Shown here: one piece after another, positions 17,407 to 25,781 of the stretch
Layout of the letters: each line of letters opens with the position of its first letter
Numbering within the stretch: position 1 is the stretch's first letter
Assembly: GCA_929200535.1 (NCBI GenBank)
Contig: CAKMZV010000023.1
Coordinates: 1 to 33,967, forward strand
Direction of reading: 5' to 3'
DNA from: an uncultured Gammaproteobacteria bacterium
GTDB lineage: Bacteria > Pseudomonadota > Gammaproteobacteria > CAKMZV01
DNA length: 33,967 nucleotides
Translations under genes and position numbers: made by a program
The notes under the pieces: generated by a model
What the model saw: the letters and a program-made list of their open reading frames with translations, nothing else
What the model was told of the DNA's origin: nothing
Database searches by the model: none

Positions 17407-17991
17407 ATGAGTGAATTTACACTACCAGAATTAGAATATAGCTACGATGCCTTAGCACCTCACATTAGTGCTGAAACAATGGAATTACATCATAGTAAAC
17501 ATCATCAAACTTATATCACCAAACTCAATCCATTAATTGCTGATACTGAATACGCTAATATGTCATTAGAAGAAATTGTCGTTAAGGCACCTGCTGGTGG
17601 TATTTTTAACAATGCAGGTCAGCATTGGAATCATTGTCAATTCTGGCAAATGTTATCCCCGAATGGTGGGCAACTTAGTGCTGATTTAAAACAAGCCATT
17701 GAAGGAAAATTTGGCTCTTTTGAAGAATTTAAAACTCAATTTGAAACCACAGGTGCCAATACTTTTGGCTCTGGTTGGGCATGGTTAGTAAAAAACCAAG
17801 CGGGCGAATTAGAACTACTTAGCACTTCCAATGCTGATAACCCATTAAAGCATAACAAAACCGCATTATTAGGAGTTGATGTTTGGGAACATGCCTACTA
17901 CGTTGATTATCGCAACCGTCGCCCTGATTACCTCAAAGCTTTATGGAATGTTGTTAATTGGGAAAACGTCAGTGCTCGTTTTGCTGGGTAA
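17407..17991 (+). CDS. sodB: Superoxide dismutase, iron type
   Basis: This cytoplasmic enzyme converts superoxide to oxygen and peroxide. The 194-residue protein aligns along its length with bacterial Fe-SOD. It shows LAPHISAETMELHHSKHHQT with the first metal His, NNAGQHWNHCQFW with the second His and the Gln position typical of the iron form, FGSGWAWLVKN, and DVWEHAYYVDYRNRRPDYL with the Asp and last His. The ATG at 17407 has an AAGGAG site nine bases upstream. Frames reaching further upstream run into MITE copy 3 and are not part of the gene. A terminator follows. Confidence 0.96.
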   Translation: MSEFTLPELEYSYDALAPHISAETMELHHSKHHQTYITKLNPLIADTEYANMSLEEIVVKAPAGGIFNNAGQHWNHCQFWQMLSPNGGQLSADLKQAIEGKFGSFEEFKTQFETTGANTFGSGWAWLVKNQAGELELLSTSNADNPLKHNKTALLGVDVWEHAYYVDYRNRRPDYLKALWNVVNWENVSARFAG

Positions 17992-18044
17992 TTTTTGTGT
18001 ATTTTTAGTTAATGTGGTCTGACTTTTAAAACGTTAATTTTCGT

Positions 18045-18092
18045 ACCATGTCGTACTGAGTTTACCTTAGTATGACATGGTTTCAGTTTTTT
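18045..18092 (+). terminator. Intrinsic terminator after sodB
   Basis: ACCATGTCGTACT (18045-18057) pairs with AGTATGACATGGT (18069-18081), with one non-Watson-Crick position, and is closed by an 11-base loop. A T-rich tract follows (18087-18092). It lies 54 bases after the sodB stop codon. Confidence 0.75.
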
Positions 18093-18216
18093 GCAAAAAA
18101 AATCTAACAAATGGAAAAGTGTTGGGGTGAGTGGGCTATGCTAAGAACTGATGTTATATGGGGTGATTGATTGAGAGTGTGCGGTATGTGTATAAAAATG
18201 TCGTATAATGACTATT

Positions 18217-18681
18217 ATGAGCGATAAAGATATGAGCGATAAAGAAAATTATAAAGTAACCATTGACAATGAGAAAATCATTGATATTTTGTTGCACTCT
18301 GCAACGCAGGAGGATATATCTAAGTTAGATGGGAAAATCATTAAGTTAGATGACCGAATAACGAGATTAGATGAAAAATTCGATGATAAATTTACGAAAA
18401 TAGATGACCGAATAACGAGATTAGATGAAAAATTCGATAATCAGATTGCTAAGTTAGATGACAGAATTATAAGATTAGATGAAAAATTCGATGATAAATT
18501 TATGAAAATAGATGACAGAATTATAAGATTAGATGAAAAATTCGATGATAAATTTATGAAAATAGATGACCGAATTATAAAATTGACTGATAAGGTTGAT
18601 TCTAATTTGCGTTGGATGATTGCAACGATGGTTGCTTTATCTGTAGCGATTATAGGTGCTATGAGCCATTTTTCTGGGTAG
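18217..18681 (+). CDS. Coiled-coil protein with 18-residue repeats and C-terminal membrane anchor
   Basis: I do not recognise a named family. The protein has about 154 residues. After a short charged start it consists of four tandem 18-residue units (DDRITRLDEKFDDKFTKI type, DNA 18349-18564) plus a partial fifth. A hydrophobic helix (WMIATMVALSVAIIGAM) and a four-residue tail follow. It is probably a tail-anchored helical rod facing the cytoplasm. Starts at 18208, 18217 and 18232 are all in frame. The last two are preceded by the same repeated phrase ATGAGCGATAAAGA, and none has a good ribosome site. TATAAT at 18204-18209 overlaps the first ATG. If it is a promoter, the later starts are used. 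Confidence 0.7.
   Translation: MSDKDMSDKENYKVTIDNEKIIDILLHSATQEDISKLDGKIIKLDDRITRLDEKFDDKFTKIDDRITRLDEKFDNQIAKLDDRIIRLDEKFDDKFMKIDDRIIRLDEKFDDKFMKIDDRIIKLTDKVDSNLRWMIATMVALSVAIIGAMSHFSG
18349..18564 (+). repeat. Four 54-bp tandem repeats inside the coiled-coil gene
   Basis: The units start at 18349, 18403, 18457 and 18511, each beginning GATGACMGAAT. Units 3 and 4 are identical over all 54 bases as I read them, which suggests recent duplication. Unit 2 differs in its second half (AATCAGATTGCTAAG). A partial unit starts at 18565. Confidence 0.9.
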
Positions 18682-18732
18682 TTGGTTTTAGAAGACTGTT
18701 TTTTTTTAAATATTAAATTTTGGAGTGTTGTT

Positions 18733-19338
18733 ATGTTAAGTAATTCATTTTTGAGAATATTGTTTATTGGGAGTCTTATGGGCTTTCTATTTGCTTGTGG
18801 AGGCGGTAAAAAAGAAGATAACAAGGTAGCTCAGGCTGTAGCAGATTGCGTGTTCCCAAATACAAATACTCCAGCTCCAGGTTGGATTTGTGATGAGCCT
18901 ATTCCAGGTTTAGAGCTGCAAGCAGTTGGAGTTGCGGAATATTCTGCTGCTGGCTTAAGTTATATGAAAGATTTAGCGGCGGCTGATGCACGTGGAAAAA
19001 TTGTGGAGCAATTTAAAGTGCGCGTGGATAAGATGGTAAAAAGTTATGTTGGTACCACTGGTGTGGGTGATTCAGAAACCGTGGATCGTGCTGCTGAAAG
19101 TGTGCTGAAAACGGTATCTTCAGAAACTTTAGTTGGGAGTAAAATCTATAAATCACGTACTGGACCGGATAAGCGTTTATATGTTGTTGTTGGCGTAGAT
19201 CCAAAGAATTTTGAAAAGGCAGCTGAACAATCTGCACGTACCAGTATGAATAATGAGAATGCACTTTGGCAGCAATTTAAAGCCAAACAAGGTTTTGATG
19301 AAATGGCAAAGGAAATTGCTAAGCAGAAAGTGCAGTAA
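18733..19338 (+). CDS. LPP20-like lipoprotein
   Basis: The predicted 201-residue lipoprotein has a signal peptide ending in the lipobox L19-F20-A21-C22 (GFLFACGGGKK), so it should be lipidated at Cys22 and exported. The mature part matches the layout of the LPP20 family. GLELQAVGVAEYSAAGLSYM is followed by ADARGKIVEQFKVRV and SETLVGSKIYK, then RLYVVVGVDP. The role of that family in most bacteria is not known. I place the start at the ATG at 18733, which has a GGAG site 7 bases upstream. A longer frame from 18682 would bury the signal peptide. Asp/Lys after Cys22 is absent (Gly-Gly), so outer-membrane sorting is plausible but inferred. Confidence 0.75.
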   Translation: MLSNSFLRILFIGSLMGFLFACGGGKKEDNKVAQAVADCVFPNTNTPAPGWICDEPIPGLELQAVGVAEYSAAGLSYMKDLAAADARGKIVEQFKVRVDKMVKSYVGTTGVGDSETVDRAAESVLKTVSSETLVGSKIYKSRTGPDKRLYVVVGVDPKNFEKAAEQSARTSMNNENALWQQFKAKQGFDEMAKEIAKQKVQ

Positions 19339-19343
19339 TTTTT

Positions 19344-19838
19344 GTGCGTTTTATTGATGTTCAAATAAGCATTATTAAAAAGCCAGCAATTTTGCTGGCT
19401 TTTGTTTTTTTATGGGGTGTTATTTCTTCTTGCAGTAATAATCAACCACTAAAGCAAAGTATAAATTGTGTAGAAACCACTCAAGGGCATTCTACTAAAC
19501 CCCCTTGTTGGCTTTTGCATCATCCTTCTGAGTATATTAAGGTAGGAGGGAGTAAGCATTTGGGTTCAAATGGTTGGCTTAAGGCAAAACAACAATTACT
19601 TAAAGAGGCAATGTTAGAAATAGCGACCAGACGTTACGGCGAGGAAGTTGCTATTAAAACGTTGGTAGTTAAGGAAGTTAAGGATAATACCCAAGAAGGT
19701 GTTTCAGCAAAAACTCGCACTGTGCGTGAAGCTCAATTTAATACGGGGGATCAGGCAATTAAGGTGAAGGCATCGGTAAAAGATTATTATTACGATGTAA
19801 ATATTGATAAGGTTTGGATATTGGTTAAGGAAGAATGA
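19344..19838 (+). CDS. Small lipoprotein, possibly LPP20-related
   Basis: The 164-residue protein has a hydrophobic signal (PAILLAFVFLWGVISSC) ending in a lipobox with Cys30, then a mature domain with KPPCWLLHHPSEYIKVGGS, an Ala/Glu/Lys-rich helix and a C-terminal KVWILVKEE strand. The order (Pro-Pro-x-Trp, glycine-rich turn, helix, strand) resembles the upstream LPP20-like protein, but I cannot assign a family. The only workable start upstream of the signal peptide is GTG at 19344, without a ribosome site. A terminator-shaped hairpin (19377-19411) lies inside codons 12-23. It overlaps recC by 4 bases. Confidence 0.6.
   Translation: MRFIDVQISIIKKPAILLAFVFLWGVISSCSNNQPLKQSINCVETTQGHSTKPPCWLLHHPSEYIKVGGSKHLGSNGWLKAKQQLLKEAMLEIATRRYGEEVAIKTLVVKEVKDNTQEGVSAKTRTVREAQFNTGDQAIKVKASVKDYYYDVNIDKVWILVKEE
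19377..19411 (+). terminator. Terminator-shaped hairpin within the second lipoprotein gene
   Basis: AAAAAGCCAGCA pairs with TGCTGGCTTTT across a four-base loop, followed by GTTTTTTT. It has every feature of an intrinsic terminator and sits 39 bases after the stop codon of the LPP20-like gene, where a terminator would be expected. It also encodes the start of the next protein's signal peptide. It may attenuate transcription into the second lipoprotein gene and recC. Confidence 0.65.
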
Positions 19839-22800
19839 CTTTAAAAGTCATAGAATCTAATCGTATAGAAACTCTGTTTTCAGCTTTAACCTCAAGATTA
19901 AAGCAGAATAAACAAGGTATTTTACATCCTCATCAAATGGTGATTACTTGCTTTGGAGTAGAGCAATGGTTGCTTAAAACCTTGACTAATGAGTTCGGCG
20001 TATTCATCAATGGAAAATTTGATTTTCCAATCAACTTTGTTCATAAATTAGGGAAGATTCTAACTCTTGATAGTGATGATTTTTATCACAGCAAGGTGTT
20101 GAGCTTTCGCTTATTTTCATTGCTACATCACAGCGATATCCGGCAACAAATTGCTACTATTGCCCCGCAGTTTTTTACTTATTTATATTGTGATAATCCC
20201 TCACTAAGTGAACAAAGATTATTACAAACTTCTAACATACTTTCTAATATATTTGATGAATATCAATGGCAACGTCCTGAATGGTTGGAGTGTTGGCAAG
20301 ATAACAAAATAGTTAAGCTACCTCCATTCCTTAAATCCACACAGTCTATTCAAGCATTATTATGGCGTGCCTTATTGGCACAAGAGCATCCTAAGAATGA
20401 TTTTTTGCAACGTCATCAGCTTGTTAAAAAAATAATTAATGCTTTAGCACAAGAGGTAAAAGATATTAAGGGGGTACAACAGACGTTTCAGAATGGCATA
20501 AGCGTTTTTGCAGTACTACCTCTTATGCCTCCTATTTGGCAAATTTTTCAAGCCTTGGGGAAACGGGTTGAAGTTGATTTTTATTTTCTTAACCCCTCGA
20601 TGGAATTATGGGGAGAAAACTTGTATTTACCTTTGTGGGAAGAGAAAGCTAAGGAAATGCACACGCAACAAAGCATTGAAGATGATGGCTTATTTTATCA
20701 ACATCATCCATTATTAATGTCTTTAGGTCAGGTTGGGGCAGAGTGCCAAAAGCAGATTTTAGATGCAGTAGATATACAGATTGATAGTTGCTTTACTGAG
20801 ACAAATGAAAGAGATAATCTTAATTTGCTTGAAGCACTTCAACGTAATATTTTATATGATATTCCACAAGCCGAAACCTCCCCTTTGGTGATTGGTGGTG
20901 AAGATACTTCTTTGCAAGTACATTGCTTTCCAAATGGGCAGTCTGAACTCAAATTTTTGCATAATCAAATTTTGCTTTGGTTACAACAAGATGAGAGTAG
21001 AACACTGAGTGATATTTTAGTAGTCGCTCCAAATCTTGAGATTTATCAAGAGTGGATTCCGATTATTTTTTCAGATATTCCACATTCATCTTATGCAGTA
21101 AAAAGTAATGATTCCCTATATGAGGCATTTGATTTTTTATTGCAGTTATTTACTGATGAAAAACCGTTAGGAATGGATGAACTAAGGTATTTTTTTGCTT
21201 TTTCATGTGTGCAAGAAAAATTAAAAAATCAAGTTTCTTTAGAGCAAATTGAAGAGTTTTTGAATTCTTTGTATTGTCTTGGTTTTCGATGGGGGATAAA
21301 TGATTTACAGAGGGAAAAACAGGGTTTTGAAAGTGGCTTGTCTTTGCAAGGAGCATTGGACTTGATGTCGGTTGAGATGTGTTCTAAAGAAACGATAGCT
21401 TTAGTTGATTGGGCAAGTTGTATGAGCTTGCAAGAATATTTAAAGCAATTAATTAATGCATACCAAAAAATTCATCATCCTAATCAAAGCGTACCAAAAA
21501 ATATCGCTTCTTGGATTGAGTATTTAATTTCTTGGATAGATGTTTTTTTCATTAATGATGAAAGAAGTGCCACCTATCAACAGCAGAGCGAAGGGCTGAT
21601 TACACGGTTGCGGAAAATAGAGAATGATTCTGTTTTTGCAGATTCTCAAGAACTTTTTTCTATTTCATCAATGCGTTCTATTTGGCGTTCATATCAATCA
21701 CAAAATATTCATCAGAGTAACTATCTGTCGGGTAAGTTGATGTTTTCTCAACTACTTGATGTGCGTTGTGTGCCATGTAAATTTATTGCTATTATTGGTT
21801 TAGATGAGAATTATAATCGTCGTAATAGCGAGCATTCAATGGATTTAACTTGGCATCTTCCAAAACCGTATGATCGCTCTGCTGAGGCAAATAACAACTA
21901 TTATATTTTGGAATATATTCAATCCGCAAGAGAAAAACTATGGTTAAGCTATAGTGCGGATGCCAATCAGCATTTAAGCAACTCAGCAAACTCCTTAAAT
22001 GCGATTATTGAATATATTCAACGTAATAGGGCAGGGCATTCGGTTGGAGAATTTCTTTTTGAACATAGTGATAGTTATATTCTTAGCGAAGCTACTCCGC
22101 CGTTGGAAAACTCTTTACCGCTGCAAGAAGATATAGGAATATTACCAGATAAACACGTGAAGGATTTGTCTCAAAGTCATTTGCTATTATCTTGTTCGCA
22201 GCTTGCTGCTAAACTTATAGACCCTATTAAAACCTTTATAATCTCTTCAGGTGGGCAAGTAGTGAAACAATCACCTATCGATAATCGCTATGAGGATAGT
22301 AGGCTGGACCCATTAAATCGTGCAGATTGGCGAGTGAAAATATTATCATCACTACTCACTGAGAGCGAACAAGAATTTCAAAATACAAGGCAGATTTTAA
22401 TTGCTGAATTAGCACAAGATAATCGTTTTTTATCGGCTGAAATTATTGCTCAAGAATTAAATAAACAATGTAAAAAAATTCAAACAGATATTGAAAAAGG
22501 TGCTCTTATTAACTCTTCTTTACAAGCACCTAAAAAACCGTTTATTTATCGAACTAAATATGAAAATCAACAATATACTCTATCTTCGCAACCTCGTTTA
22601 GTAGGAGAAACAGAGGATGGGGTAATACAAGTGTTTATCTCTGGAGGCAAGCAAAATTTACAGAAATTATTGCAAGCGTGGCTTGGGCATACGCTATGTA
22701 ATACACAACAAAAAACTTCAACCTACTATTTATGCTTTAAACAATCTTCTGATAGCTTTACTATTATCGAACAATCGATGCCTACGATCGCCCCTCAACA

Positions 22801-23074
22801 AGCAAAGCAAAAAATAAACGCTCTAATTGAGCTTTATTTTGAAGTGCAGAAGAAGTGCGTTTGGGCACCACCCAATATGACTTTTTGTATGGCAAATGCC
22901 AGTGATTTGCAACAAGAAATCAAGGAAATAAAAAAAACTTTCTATGAATTGGATGAGAAATCAGAATGGTTATCCTTACTTAACGACTATCGTTTATACG
23001 ATCTCTCAGAGGGTGAAAAGACTTGGGAAGATAGCCGCACCTATGCCTCTAATCTGTGGGGGGGCAATAGGTGA
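19835..23074 (+). CDS. recC: Exodeoxyribonuclease V gamma subunit RecC
   Basis: RecC is the scaffold and Chi-recognition subunit of the RecBCD helicase-nuclease that processes double-strand ends for recombination. The protein has 1079 residues (E. coli RecC about 1120). It has a typical N-terminus (VIESNRIETLFSALTSRL, CFGVEQWLLKTL) and an inactive helicase-like core with VHCFPNGQSELKFLHNQIL and PCKFIAIIGLDENYNRR. Its C-terminal nuclease-like fold lacks an obvious catalytic set. It starts inside the stop codon of the preceding lipoprotein gene (ATGA overlap). recB and recD, usually adjacent, are not in this window. Confidence 0.9.
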   Translation: MTLKVIESNRIETLFSALTSRLKQNKQGILHPHQMVITCFGVEQWLLKTLTNEFGVFINGKFDFPINFVHKLGKILTLDSDDFYHSKVLSFRLFSLLHHSDIRQQIATIAPQFFTYLYCDNPSLSEQRLLQTSNILSNIFDEYQWQRPEWLECWQDNKIVKLPPFLKSTQSIQALLWRALLAQEHPKNDFLQRHQLVKKIINALAQEVKDIKGVQQTFQNGISVFAVLPLMPPIWQIFQALGKRVEVDFYFLNPSMELWGENLYLPLWEEKAKEMHTQQSIEDDGLFYQHHPLLMSLGQVGAECQKQILDAVDIQIDSCFTETNERDNLNLLEALQRNILYDIPQAETSPLVIGGEDTSLQVHCFPNGQSELKFLHNQILLWLQQDESRTLSDILVVAPNLEIYQEWIPIIFSDIPHSSYAVKSNDSLYEAFDFLLQLFTDEKPLGMDELRYFFAFSCVQEKLKNQVSLEQIEEFLNSLYCLGFRWGINDLQREKQGFESGLSLQGALDLMSVEMCSKETIALVDWASCMSLQEYLKQLINAYQKIHHPNQSVPKNIASWIEYLISWIDVFFINDERSATYQQQSEGLITRLRKIENDSVFADSQELFSISSMRSIWRSYQSQNIHQSNYLSGKLMFSQLLDVRCVPCKFIAIIGLDENYNRRNSEHSMDLTWHLPKPYDRSAEANNNYYILEYIQSAREKLWLSYSADANQHLSNSANSLNAIIEYIQRNRAGHSVGEFLFEHSDSYILSEATPPLENSLPLQEDIGILPDKHVKDLSQSHLLLSCSQLAAKLIDPIKTFIISSGGQVVKQSPIDNRYEDSRLDPLNRADWRVKILSSLLTESEQEFQNTRQILIAELAQDNRFLSAEIIAQELNKQCKKIQTDIEKGALINSSLQAPKKPFIYRTKYENQQYTLSSQPRLVGETEDGVIQVFISGGKQNLQKLLQAWLGHTLCNTQQKTSTYYLCFKQSSDSFTIIEQSMPTIAPQQAKQKINALIELYFEVQKKCVWAPPNMTFCMANASDLQQEIKEIKKTFYELDEKSEWLSLLNDYRLYDLSEGEKTWEDSRTYASNLWGGNR

Positions 23075-23107
23075 ATAAAGTATAATTACTGATAAATACT
23101 ACTGACT

Positions 23108-23710
23108 ATGAATAAACCACTTTCATTGGAAAATAATTCAAGCTCTACAGAGGGAGAGTGTGGCAGTGGCTATGCTAACGAGCATGAAGTTTGGAAAAAC
23201 TTTAATCAAAACCAAATCACTCACTCCATCGCCCATTATTTAATGGCAATTGACGAAGCATCTGAAGGGAGTGAATATGGATGTAAGGCTGTCAATGTTT
23301 CGCGTATTCTTGGAGTCAGTCGCAATGCAGTATCGTTACAGCTTAAAACTCTTCAACAGCATGAATTTATCCATCTTTCGGGCAATAAATTGATTGCCCT
23401 TACTGAAAGAGGCAAGACCGTTGTAAATAATGTTGTGGCAGCACGACGCTCAGTTAAGCGTTTTTTAGTTCAATTTTTAGGAGTTACAGAGGAACTTGCA
23501 GAACAAGACAGCTGTAAAGTTGAACACCTAATTTCGCAAGAAACACGTAATGGTTTAGCTAAATTGATACAATTTGTTGGTGATCAACCAGCATTAGCAA
23601 CACCTTTTATTGAAGCATTAAATAATTATCAAGTGCATTGTGAAGAAGACAGCCAGCATCATTGTCCTCTTTGCCAGCATGGTTGCTTATTGAAAGATAA
23701 TATTTCATAA
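23108..23710 (+). CDS. DtxR/MntR-like metal-dependent regulator
   Basis: This is a predicted 200-residue DNA-binding regulator. Residues 35-100 form a winged helix (VSRILGVSRNAVSLQLKTLQQ as recognition region, LIALTERGKTVV as wing), followed by a DtxR-type dimerisation segment (RFLVQFLGVTEELAEQDSCKVEHLISQET). CKVEH keeps the Cys-x-x-Glu-His pattern of the primary metal site of DtxR. The usual ancillary-site histidines appear replaced (ARRSVKR). There is no SH3-like domain. Instead the tail carries CEEDSQHHCPLCQHGC, a Cys/His cluster that could bind metal. It follows recC by 33 bases, probably on the same transcript. Its targets are unknown. Confidence 0.7.
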   Translation: MNKPLSLENNSSSTEGECGSGYANEHEVWKNFNQNQITHSIAHYLMAIDEASEGSEYGCKAVNVSRILGVSRNAVSLQLKTLQQHEFIHLSGNKLIALTERGKTVVNNVVAARRSVKRFLVQFLGVTEELAEQDSCKVEHLISQETRNGLAKLIQFVGDQPALATPFIEALNNYQVHCEEDSQHHCPLCQHGCLLKDNIS

Positions 23711-23733
23711 AAAAATAAATAATCTTAATTACT

Positions 23734-25479
23734 CTAAGCAGTATCGTTATCTAAGTTAAGATAGAGTTTAGCGTAATGCCCTTTGGCTTTGAGTAAACTT
23801 TTATGCGTGCCTTCCTCAACAATTCTCCCTTTATCCATTACGATGATGCGATCGGCATTCTGAACAGTGGAGAGTCGGTGGGCAATGATGATTGTTGTAC
23901 GCTCTGCGGCAAGCCGTTCGATGGCTTGTTGTATTTTTTTCTCTGTTTGATTATCAAGTGCGGAAGAGGCTTCATCAAGGATTAAAATAGAGGCATCTTT
24001 GAGAAATGCCCTTGCAAGAGCAATGCGCTGTCTTTGTCCGCCAGATAATTTTGAACCGCCATCACCGACGGGTTCAGCAAGTGTATGAGGAAGCTGTTGC
24101 ACAAACTCCCAAGCATTAGAGGATGAGAGTGCATTTATAATACCCTCTTCATTATCTTTTTCGGACTGTTTTTCTCCATAAGCAACATTCGCTTTTATAG
24201 TATCGTTAAATAATACAACTTGTTGGCTCACCAAAGCAATGTGTTTACGCAAATCATTTAATTTTATATCTTTAATATTTACTCCGTCGAGTAGAATTTC
24301 GCCCTTTTGTGGATTATAAAATCGAGCGATTAAATTAGTTAAAGTGGTTTTCCCACTACCAGATTCGCCAACAATAGCGATAGTTTCTCGTGCTTTAATA
24401 GTCAGATTAAAATCGGTAAAAAAAGGCTTATCAGGAGTAAATCCAAAATTAAGATTTTTAAATTCTATTTCTCCTTGAACTTCTTTAAGTGTTTGTGTCC
24501 CTATATCTTCTTCAGGAGGATGATCTATAAGATTAAAAATACTTTCAGCCGCTGCCAATCCTTTTTGAATTTCAGGGTTTACTTTAGTCAATTGTCGCAC
24601 AGGTTCAAAAATAAGTATCATTGCCGTAATATAAGTGACAAAGCCACCGACAGAAAGAGATTCTTGTGAATTTAGAGCAACCGCAAGGTAGAGAATTAAT
24701 ACTAAAGCAAGTGCTGCAAGAATTTGCACTAAAGGGACATTAAGAGCGGTGATACGACGAATTTTTATACTATTAGTAGCAACGCGTTGTGTTGTTTGTT
24801 CCATCCGCTGATTTTCAAATTTTTGAGCACCATAGATTTTCACTTCACGATTTCCCTCAATCCCTTCTTCTAAAACGTGGGTGAGCTCCCCCATATTATC
24901 TTGTAGTGCTGATGAACTATGACGCATTTTTTGTGAGGCTTTTTGAACGATGAAAAAAACCACCGGAGCTATTAATAAAATGGCGAGCGATAGTTCCCAA
25001 GAATACCAAAAAAGCAAGCACAATAACCCAAAAACAACAAGAGAGTCACGAATTAAAATTATCCACGCTTCACTGAGTGCATTAGCCACTTGGGCAACAT
25101 CATAGGAGATTTTTGAGATTAAATATCCAGGGGTTTGTTCATCAAATATACGTAATGGAAGCTGATGCAATTTAGCATACATTTGCTGGCGTATTGTTGC
25201 TATAGCACCTTGTGCAACGGTTTCTGTCATTACAGAAATAAGATAATCGGCAATTCCCCAGATAATAAAAACGGAGAGCAGAGCGATAGGAACCCAAATG
25301 ATATGAGTTTTATCCTTGGCAATAAAACTACCATCTAATAAAGGCTCCATCATTGCTGCCATCATTGGTTGAGTAGCTGCTGAAACAATCATTGCTAAAA
25401 TAGCAAAGGTTACTTTAGTTTTATATGGACGGATATATCCGAGTAAGCGACGATAGAGTATTTGATTATTTTTATTCAA
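23734..25479 (-). CDS. msbA: Lipid A export ABC transporter MsbA
   Basis: MsbA flips core-lipid A across the inner membrane. The 581-residue half-transporter has a six-helix membrane domain (about residues 1-310) and a C-terminal ATPase. The ATPase has Walker A GESGSGKTTL, Q-loop VSQQVVLFNDTI, signature LSGGQRQRIALARA, Walker B SILILDEASSALD and the switch IIAHRLSTVQ. The N-terminal order and length favour MsbA over other exporters. It stands alone on the minus strand, apart from the lpx cluster, and lpxK is not next to it in this window. It converges with the DtxR-like gene, with only 23 bases between the two stops. Confidence 0.9.
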   Translation of the reverse strand: MNKNNQILYRRLLGYIRPYKTKVTFAILAMIVSAATQPMMAAMMEPLLDGSFIAKDKTHIIWVPIALLSVFIIWGIADYLISVMTETVAQGAIATIRQQMYAKLHQLPLRIFDEQTPGYLISKISYDVAQVANALSEAWIILIRDSLVVFGLLCLLFWYSWELSLAILLIAPVVFFIVQKASQKMRHSSSALQDNMGELTHVLEEGIEGNREVKIYGAQKFENQRMEQTTQRVATNSIKIRRITALNVPLVQILAALALVLILYLAVALNSQESLSVGGFVTYITAMILIFEPVRQLTKVNPEIQKGLAAAESIFNLIDHPPEEDIGTQTLKEVQGEIEFKNLNFGFTPDKPFFTDFNLTIKARETIAIVGESGSGKTTLTNLIARFYNPQKGEILLDGVNIKDIKLNDLRKHIALVSQQVVLFNDTIKANVAYGEKQSEKDNEEGIINALSSSNAWEFVQQLPHTLAEPVGDGGSKLSGGQRQRIALARAFLKDASILILDEASSALDNQTEKKIQQAIERLAAERTTIIIAHRLSTVQNADRIIVMDKGRIVEEGTHKSLLKAKGHYAKLYLNLDNDTA

Positions 25480-25781
25480 AATTAATTTTGTAATTTTTAT
25501 TATATGAAAAATTTATGTTCATCTTTGTTTGAACAAATAAAAAAACTGTTATATCAAATGGTAACGTCTTTTTTAGATGCGTTTGGTAATGCACTGTTAT
25601 TGTTTTTCAATGCTATTTTTTTTTACAAATTCGTTTATAATTATCTATCTGATTGTATCAATTTTACAGTCAAGACCATCAAAATAATAAGAATCCTTTG
25701 AGTAAGAGCTTGCTGTAGGCTTGTTATTATTTTTTTGATTTTCTAAATTTTAAAAAAACATAAGATATGAGAGGGTAGGTA
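25480..25781. other. Divergent msbA-glnA intergenic region
   Basis: No gene is called in these 302 bases. A 65-codon frame at 25504-25701 lacks a ribosome site and recognisable similarity. The region should hold the msbA promoter (minus) and the glnA promoter (plus). I do not find a sigma54 site (GG-N10-GC) of the kind that controls enterobacterial glnA. GTTCA and TGAAC (25515-25532) form a spaced inverted repeat that could be an operator, on weak evidence. Confidence 0.4.

Noticed and set aside
25504-25701. 65-codon hydrophobic frame between msbA and glnA
   Set aside because: AT-rich DNA readily encodes such Phe/Leu/Ile-rich strings. There is no ribosome site and it occupies the expected promoter region.
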